Shown: one piece after another, positions 59,772-64,000 of the stretch
Layout: every line of letters starts with the position of its first letter
Numbering within the stretch: the stretch's first letter is position 1
NCBI GenBank assembly: GCA_963698255.1
Contig: CAVOQD010000011.1
Location: 1-64,000 of the forward strand
Length of the DNA stretch: 64,000 nucleotides
Reading direction: 5' to 3'
Source: JAWKOK01 sp963698255
GTDB taxonomy: Bacteria; Chloroflexota; Anaerolineae; Caldilineales; Caldilineaceae
Translations under genes and position numbers: made by a program
The notes under the pieces: generated by a model
What the model was told of the DNA's origin: nothing
What the model saw: the letters and a program-made list of their open reading frames with translations, nothing else
Databases searched by the model: none

Positions 59772-61034
59772 ATGGACACAACCCATCCCAATTTTCAAGT
59801 TCGAGCCGTACACTGCGACCATCGTGCTGACGACGAAGCCGTCTACGAGGCGCTCAAGCGCTCCACTGCCCCCTTGACGCGCGCCTGGGAGAAACTCAGC
59901 GCCGCCAAGACGATTGCCATCAAGTTCAACCAGGATTTTCGTCCGGATCAGACGCCCTACTTCGAGGGCATGCGCCAGCAGTTGGTGAGCGATACGGTCG
60001 CCCGTGCCCTCATCCGCCTGTTACGCGAAAATACCAATGCAGACATCTTCTTCACCGACATCTCGGTCTACGTGCGCGAGGACAACCCCGATCCGGCCCC
60101 GTCTACCCATCTGGCTCCGTTGATGAGTGAGTTTGGCGTGCCCTATGTCAACGCCAACATGCCGCCCTTCGGCGTCTATGACGTACCCGGCGGCGGGCAG
60201 ATGTTCCGGCAGTATGTGATGCCCGAATGCGTCATGCAGGCCGATGAGCTGATCAACGTGCAGCGCATGAAAAATCATGCCTTCATGGGCATCACGTTGA
60301 CGCTCAAGAACCTCTTCGGCCTGGTTCCCATGCGCGAACCTGATGGCCGCGCCCGCCAGTACTACCATCATCTCGTGCGCATGCCCTATATGTTGGCCGA
60401 CATTGGACGGCTCTTCAACCCCGCGCTCAACATCATCGACGGGCTGGTCGCGCAGGCCGGCGGCGAGTGGAGCGCCACCGGACAGGAGACGCCGCTCATC
60501 ACCGATATGCTCATCGCCGGCGATAACCCTGTGAGCACCGACGCGGTCGGCGCCTATCTGATGGGCTTCGATCCGACGGCCGATTGGCTCGACAATCCCT
60601 TCCACCGTGACCGCAACTCGCTGCTGGTGGCGGCTGAAGGCGGTTTCGGCACGGTGAACCTCGACGAGATCGATTGGGCGTCGGAGGTGGAACGGATGCC
60701 CGAGGGCAAGTTCTTCGCCGCCATGACCGACACCATGGAGCGGGTCATCTCCTGGCGACGCACGACCTGCGAGCAGGCGCTCTACTACCGCGATCACAAG
60801 TCCGATCTGGTGGACAAGTATGCGGGGGAATACATTCTGTTGCAGGAAAATGAGGTCAAGTGGCACAGCGAGAGCAGCTACTTCAAGGGCAGCCGCCGCG
60901 ACCTTTCCGGCGACAAGCCGGAACAGGCAATGTATCTGAAGTACGTCGATCCAGAAGAGGCCGAAGGGGAGAAATACGAAGTCTACGAGCAGGCGTTAGT
61001 CGATCTTGAGGCGCGAGGCCTGATGGATTCGTAG
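59772..61034 (+). CDS. DUF362 family protein
   Basis: An intact protein of 420 residues from the ATG at 59772; the frame is open from 59664 but that part overlaps a repeat. TIAIKFNQDFRPDQ, ADIFFTDISVYVRED, ADELINVQRMKNHAFMGITLTLKNLFGLVPM and LNIIDGLVAQAGGEWSATG follow the DUF362 order, and AGDNPVSTDAVGAYLMGFDP is diagnostic. There is no ferredoxin-like cysteine cluster, unlike some members. The biochemical role is unknown. It sits beside a glycyl radical pair, convergent with it. Confidence 0.82.
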   Translation: MDTTHPNFQVRAVHCDHRADDEAVYEALKRSTAPLTRAWEKLSAAKTIAIKFNQDFRPDQTPYFEGMRQQLVSDTVARALIRLLRENTNADIFFTDISVYVREDNPDPAPSTHLAPLMSEFGVPYVNANMPPFGVYDVPGGGQMFRQYVMPECVMQADELINVQRMKNHAFMGITLTLKNLFGLVPMREPDGRARQYYHHLVRMPYMLADIGRLFNPALNIIDGLVAQAGGEWSATGQETPLITDMLIAGDNPVSTDAVGAYLMGFDPTADWLDNPFHRDRNSLLVAAEGGFGTVNLDEIDWASEVERMPEGKFFAAMTDTMERVISWRRTTCEQALYYRDHKSDLVDKYAGEYILLQENEVKWHSESSYFKGSRRDLSGDKPEQAMYLKYVDPEEAEGEKYEVYEQALVDLEARGLMDS

Positions 61035-61057
61035 GTGTCGAGGAAGTCACGAGCATA

Positions 61058-61142
61058 ATAGGACGCGGATGATACGGATTGGACGGATCAATTCAGGAAA
61101 GATCCGCGGAAATCCGCCCAATTCGCGTCATCCGCGTCCTAT
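61058..61142. repeat. GGCGGAT-class intergenic inverted repeat
   Basis: The arms 61058-61088 and 61112-61142 match at about 27 of 31 bases (ATAGGACGCGGATGA start). It lies between convergent genes and could serve as a shared transcript end. Confidence 0.9.
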
Positions 61143-61183
61143 CAACTGACAGGCTGTATGACACGTCCTGCGCCCGGCACCCC

Positions 61184-62083
61184 TCATCCGGTGCGGACGG
61201 GGATGCCGGCCTGGCCTGCGATCTCGGCCAGTTCGGCCATCAACTCCTTGGTCGGCGGCTTCAGGTCGGCGGCGTCGTACTCTTGATCGAGACTGCGGTA
61301 TTTGCTGGTCGCCATCGGGTGGTAGGGGAGCAGTTCGTAGTATTCAAGACTGGGAAGTTCGGCCACAAAGCCGGCGATGGCGGCGATGTCCTCGGCGGTG
61401 TCGTTGAGGCCGGGAATGATCGGCGTGCGCACGATGAGCGGGGTCGGTCCTTGCCCGAGCTTGGCCGCATTGGCCAGGATGCGCTCGTTGGGCACGCCGG
61501 TGGAACGCTGGTGTTTGTCCGAGTCCATCATCTTGATGTCCATCATGACCAGGTCCAGCAACGGCAGCACCGACTCGATACGCGACCAGGGCAGGTTGGC
61601 CGCGGTCTCGATGGCTGTGTGGACGCCCTCATGGCGACAGATCTCGAAGACGGCGCGCACGAAGTCGATCTGCAGCAGCGGCTCGCCGCCCGAAAGCGTC
61701 ACGCCGCCGCCCGATGTCTTGTAGAAGGGTTCGTCGGCCATCACCTCGCCGATGACTTGCTCCACGTCCATCCACTCGCCGACCTGGATCAGCCCTTTGG
61801 CGTAGCAGGTCTCGACGCACTCGCCGCAGGCTTCGCACAGATCTCGGTTGTACGTATGCCCGTTGCCGTTGATCACGTGCGCGCCGTGGGGACAGGTCTC
61901 GACGCAGGCATTGCAGAGGATGCAACGCTCGTCAAAGAACTGGATCTCCGGATAGGGATTCATGTCCTCCGGATTGTGACACCAGAAACAGCGCAGATTG
62001 CAGCCCTTGAGAAAGACCGTCGTGCGGATCCCCGGCCCGTCATGGACCGAGAATCGTTGGATATTGGTGATAAGACCTTGCAT
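61184..62083 (-). CDS. glycyl radical enzyme activase (radical SAM, PflA-like)
   Basis: An intact 299-residue protein. The radical-SAM cluster is CNLRCFWC (C-x3-C-x2-C), after DGPGIRTTVFLKG. An inserted ferredoxin domain has two more clusters (CILCNACVETC and CEACGECVETC), as in activases of non-PFL glycyl radical enzymes. TLSGGEPLLQ, DIKMMDSDKHQRSTG and VRTPIIPGLND are typical. I chose the ATG at 62083 because AAGGA lies upstream. It should install the glycyl radical on the neighbouring enzyme using S-adenosylmethionine. Confidence 0.93.
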   Translation of the reverse strand: MQGLITNIQRFSVHDGPGIRTTVFLKGCNLRCFWCHNPEDMNPYPEIQFFDERCILCNACVETCPHGAHVINGNGHTYNRDLCEACGECVETCYAKGLIQVGEWMDVEQVIGEVMADEPFYKTSGGGVTLSGGEPLLQIDFVRAVFEICRHEGVHTAIETAANLPWSRIESVLPLLDLVMMDIKMMDSDKHQRSTGVPNERILANAAKLGQGPTPLIVRTPIIPGLNDTAEDIAAIAGFVAELPSLEYYELLPYHPMATSKYRSLDQEYDAADLKPPTKELMAELAEIAGQAGIPVRTG

Positions 62084-62113
62084 CGATCGAGATCCTTTCA
62101 AGAAGTGTCAAGT

Positions 62114-62236
62114 GGACTGCGGACAGATAGAACGCAGATTCGGCGGATGAGACTAGATGTCTCGCGCTGATCGACAACAAGATCGATCCAGCAGTATCTG
62201 TGAATATCCGAGTCCATCTGCGTTGATCCGTGGCAA
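62114..62236. repeat. CACAGAT/GCGGAT mixed inverted repeat
   Basis: AACGCAGAT with GACAGATAG on the left (62114-62150) is matched by CTATC-like, ATCTGCGTT and TCCGTGGCA elements on the right (62191-62236). Pairing is imperfect. It separates the activase from the enzyme gene upstream. Confidence 0.55.
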
Positions 62237-62256
62237 TCCTTTTCGTATCGTATTCC

Positions 62257-64000
62257 TCAACTCTCCGCAATGATCCGATCCACCACGATCTGGCGGAACT
62301 CGGGCGAGAGGCTGGCGAAGTAGGCGCTGAAGCCGGTGACGCGCACGATCAGATCGGGATGCTTGGACGGATCGGCGTGGGCCTCCAGCACCTTCTCCTT
62401 GTCGAGCACGTTCAGGTTGATCTGGGTGCCGCCCAGGTCAAAGTGGGTGCGGATCAGGCTGCCGACCTTGGCCAGATCGTCCTCGCTGCGCGAGAGACCC
62501 GGATCAAGCTCAAGCTGCATGGGCGCGCTGTTGCCCAGGCCCGGCTGCACGCCTGCGATGGCAATGGCCATGGCCGTGGTGGCGCCGTCTTCCCGGAAGC
62601 CCGGATTGGGATTGCTGCCGTGGGAGATGGGATCGCCGGCGTTGCGGCCATCGGGCGTGGCGCCCAGGGCACGGCCCAGGACTCAGCGTGCTGGCCCACG
62701 AGAAGAGGCCGGGCGTCAAGCGCAGTTCGTCGCTGGATGTCTCCTGAACGGAGCGGGTGAAGGTCTGGGCGATGCGCTTGGCCCACCCATCGGCGCGTGA
62801 ATCGCCGGCCCCATAACGCGGCAACGCTCTTCATCATGAGCCGTGCACGCTCGCCCTGGGGACCGTCCCAGTCATTCTCCAGATAGTCCACGAGTTCCGG
62901 CCACGAGATGCGCCCCTCCTCCTCCACACGCTGCTCGATGGCGGCCATGGAGTCGGCGACCGTCGCCAGCGCCGCGCCGTCGATGCCGATGTTGTAGATC
63001 TCGACGCCGCCGTGGGAGGCGTCCAGCCCCTTTTCCAAGGGACCGTGGCAGAGCAGGTCGAGCACCAGTTCCGGGAAGACCTCGTGCATGTGTTCCAGGT
63101 GGAAGGACAGCCCCTCGGCCGTGACCTCAATGGCGCGCTTCAGGTGATACTCGAAGCGTCGCCAGAGTCCGTCGACCGTGGTCGTGCCGTCAGCCGCCTC
63201 AACGGTCTCGCGCAGCGCGATCAGGAAGAGGCTGGCAAAGTTGATCTTGATGATGTCGCGCATGGCGTACTCGCGACCGGGCACGGCGCACCAGTGACAG
63301 CCGGAGTAGGCGCGCTGGCGTGCGTGCGTGACCGAATAGCCGTTCTTGATCAGGCCCTGCACCGTGCTGCCCACGCCCAGGAACTTGGGGAAACCCATCT
63401 TGTGCTCAAACTGGATCTCGACGCCACGCTGCAGGAGGCCGGGATCCACATCCGGACCGACGCAGACGCCGATGTTGGCCGGCACCCTGAGTTGGTCGAT
63501 GGCGTCCAGGATCAGATAGGAGAGGCGGCTGGTGACGTCGTTGCCGTTCTCGTCCGGCCCGCCCAGTTGGGCGTAGGTGGTGTCGCGCAGGAGCGAGCAG
63601 GCGACGTGGAAGCTGGCCTCATCGTCGGTCAGACGACCGGCGGCGATGTCGGCCTCGTAGAAGGGCTGGAGCAACACATCCAGGCGGCCGAGCGCGCCGC
63701 TGCCGTTGTACATGCGCGCCGCCATCAGGTACCAGGTCATCCACTGGCAGGCCTCGTGGAAGGTCGCCGGCGGCTCTGTGACCAGACGATCGTTGATGTC
63801 GGCCAGTTTTTCCAGCTCTCGCCGAAGCTGGGGACTCTCCTCCAGTGCCGGCCAAGCGGCGCGCCTCGTCGGCGTTGCGCCGGATCCAATCCTGAATGCC
63901 GAAGATGATCGCTTCCAGGCCATCGTAGAACGGCGCAGCCTCAGGGCCGTTCTCGACGCGGTAGTAGGCGATCTTGTCGAGCAGACCGGACCAGCCCAGC
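62257..64000 (-). CDS. atypical glycyl radical enzyme, N-terminus outside the window
   Basis: The last 580 or so residues of a glycyl radical enzyme. The glycine loop is VRVTGFSAYFASLSPEFRQ near the C-terminus, matching the R-V-x-G-[FY]-S consensus. The thiyl cysteine region reads YSGCHWCAVPGREY instead of the usual G-C-[VI]-E-P, so the catalytic cysteine is part of a C-x-x-C and lacks the glutamate two residues later that dehydratase-type members use. Shifts lie near 63850, 62815, 62690 and 62580. The radical activase directly downstream supports the call. The reaction is unknown; the missing glutamate argues against glycerol- or propanediol-type dehydration. Confidence 0.88.

Noticed and set aside
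8231..62236. CRISPR arrays
   Set aside because: The short repeated words are degenerate, unevenly spaced and arranged as palindromes, with no constant repeat and spacer lengths and no cas genes.
1..64000. tRNA, rRNA or riboswitch genes
   Set aside because: I saw no cloverleaf with a plausible T-loop, no rRNA-like stretch and no riboswitch core I could support by reading alone.

Overview
The window is GC-rich, densely coded bacterial DNA. Gene content (lipoprotein binding proteins with alanine- and glutamate-rich linkers, sugar transporters packed with glycoside hydrolases, a large SARP/ATPase/TPR regulator, uronate-type enzymes, a glycyl radical enzyme with activase) fits a heterotrophic Chloroflexota bacterium of the Anaerolineae or Caldilineae type, probably from a metagenome. 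That placement is inference, as there is no rRNA or other marker gene here. Many genes are split by single-base shifts while their neighbours are intact. Most shifts I could resolve are one extra base, so I read them as sequence or assembly error and annotate the genes as whole.

Layout. 1-3.7 kb: two broken genes resembling a PIN-domain conflict module. 3.7-4.6 kb: a DUF4926 gene and a MazEF pair, flanked by two copies of a permease tail. 4.7-9.6 kb (-): a four-gene sugar ABC operon laid out like the galactofuranose system YtfQ-YtfR-YtfT-YjfF. 10-13.4 kb (-): a MalEFG-type sugar ABC operon without its own ATPase. 13.6-18 kb (-): an enolase-superfamily dehydratase with a duplicated 3' end, a GarR-like reductase and a sulfatase, then the DNA glycosylase AlkC. 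19-23.4 kb (+): DUF1269, a small P-loop protein, an Asp/Glu racemase, an RraA-like aldolase and a TIM-barrel isomerase.

23.4-35.8 kb is a regulated glycan locus. A LacI repressor diverges from a family-5 binding protein, a GHL6/GH42-like hydrolase, Dpp-type permeases and ATPases, and a GH42 beta-galactosidase. 36-40.7 kb (+) holds a PhyH oxygenase, two uroporphyrinogen-decarboxylase-like proteins, a GNAT and a small TPR protein. 40.8-45.1 kb has a 1060-residue SARP-type regulator and a secreted double SnoaL-like protein. 45.5-55.3 kb (-) is a second glycan locus: a family-5 binding protein, Dpp-type permeases and ATPases, and three GH172 (DUF2961) genes, with a divergent GntR/LacI-type regulator. 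57-64 kb carries a mannonate-dehydratase-like enzyme, another RraA-like protein, a DUF362 protein, a glycyl radical activase and an atypical glycyl radical enzyme that leaves the window.

Taken together the genes describe scavenging of plant or microbial glycans: transporters import oligosaccharides, GH42, GHL6 and GH172 enzymes release sugars, and the GarR, enolase, mannonate-dehydratase and RraA-like proteins process sugar acids. The most striking non-coding feature is a family of at least sixteen long intergenic inverted repeats built from degenerate units such as CACAGAT, CACGGATT, CACGAAGG and GGCGGAT. Some are nested inside others, which suggests mobility or stepwise insertion.
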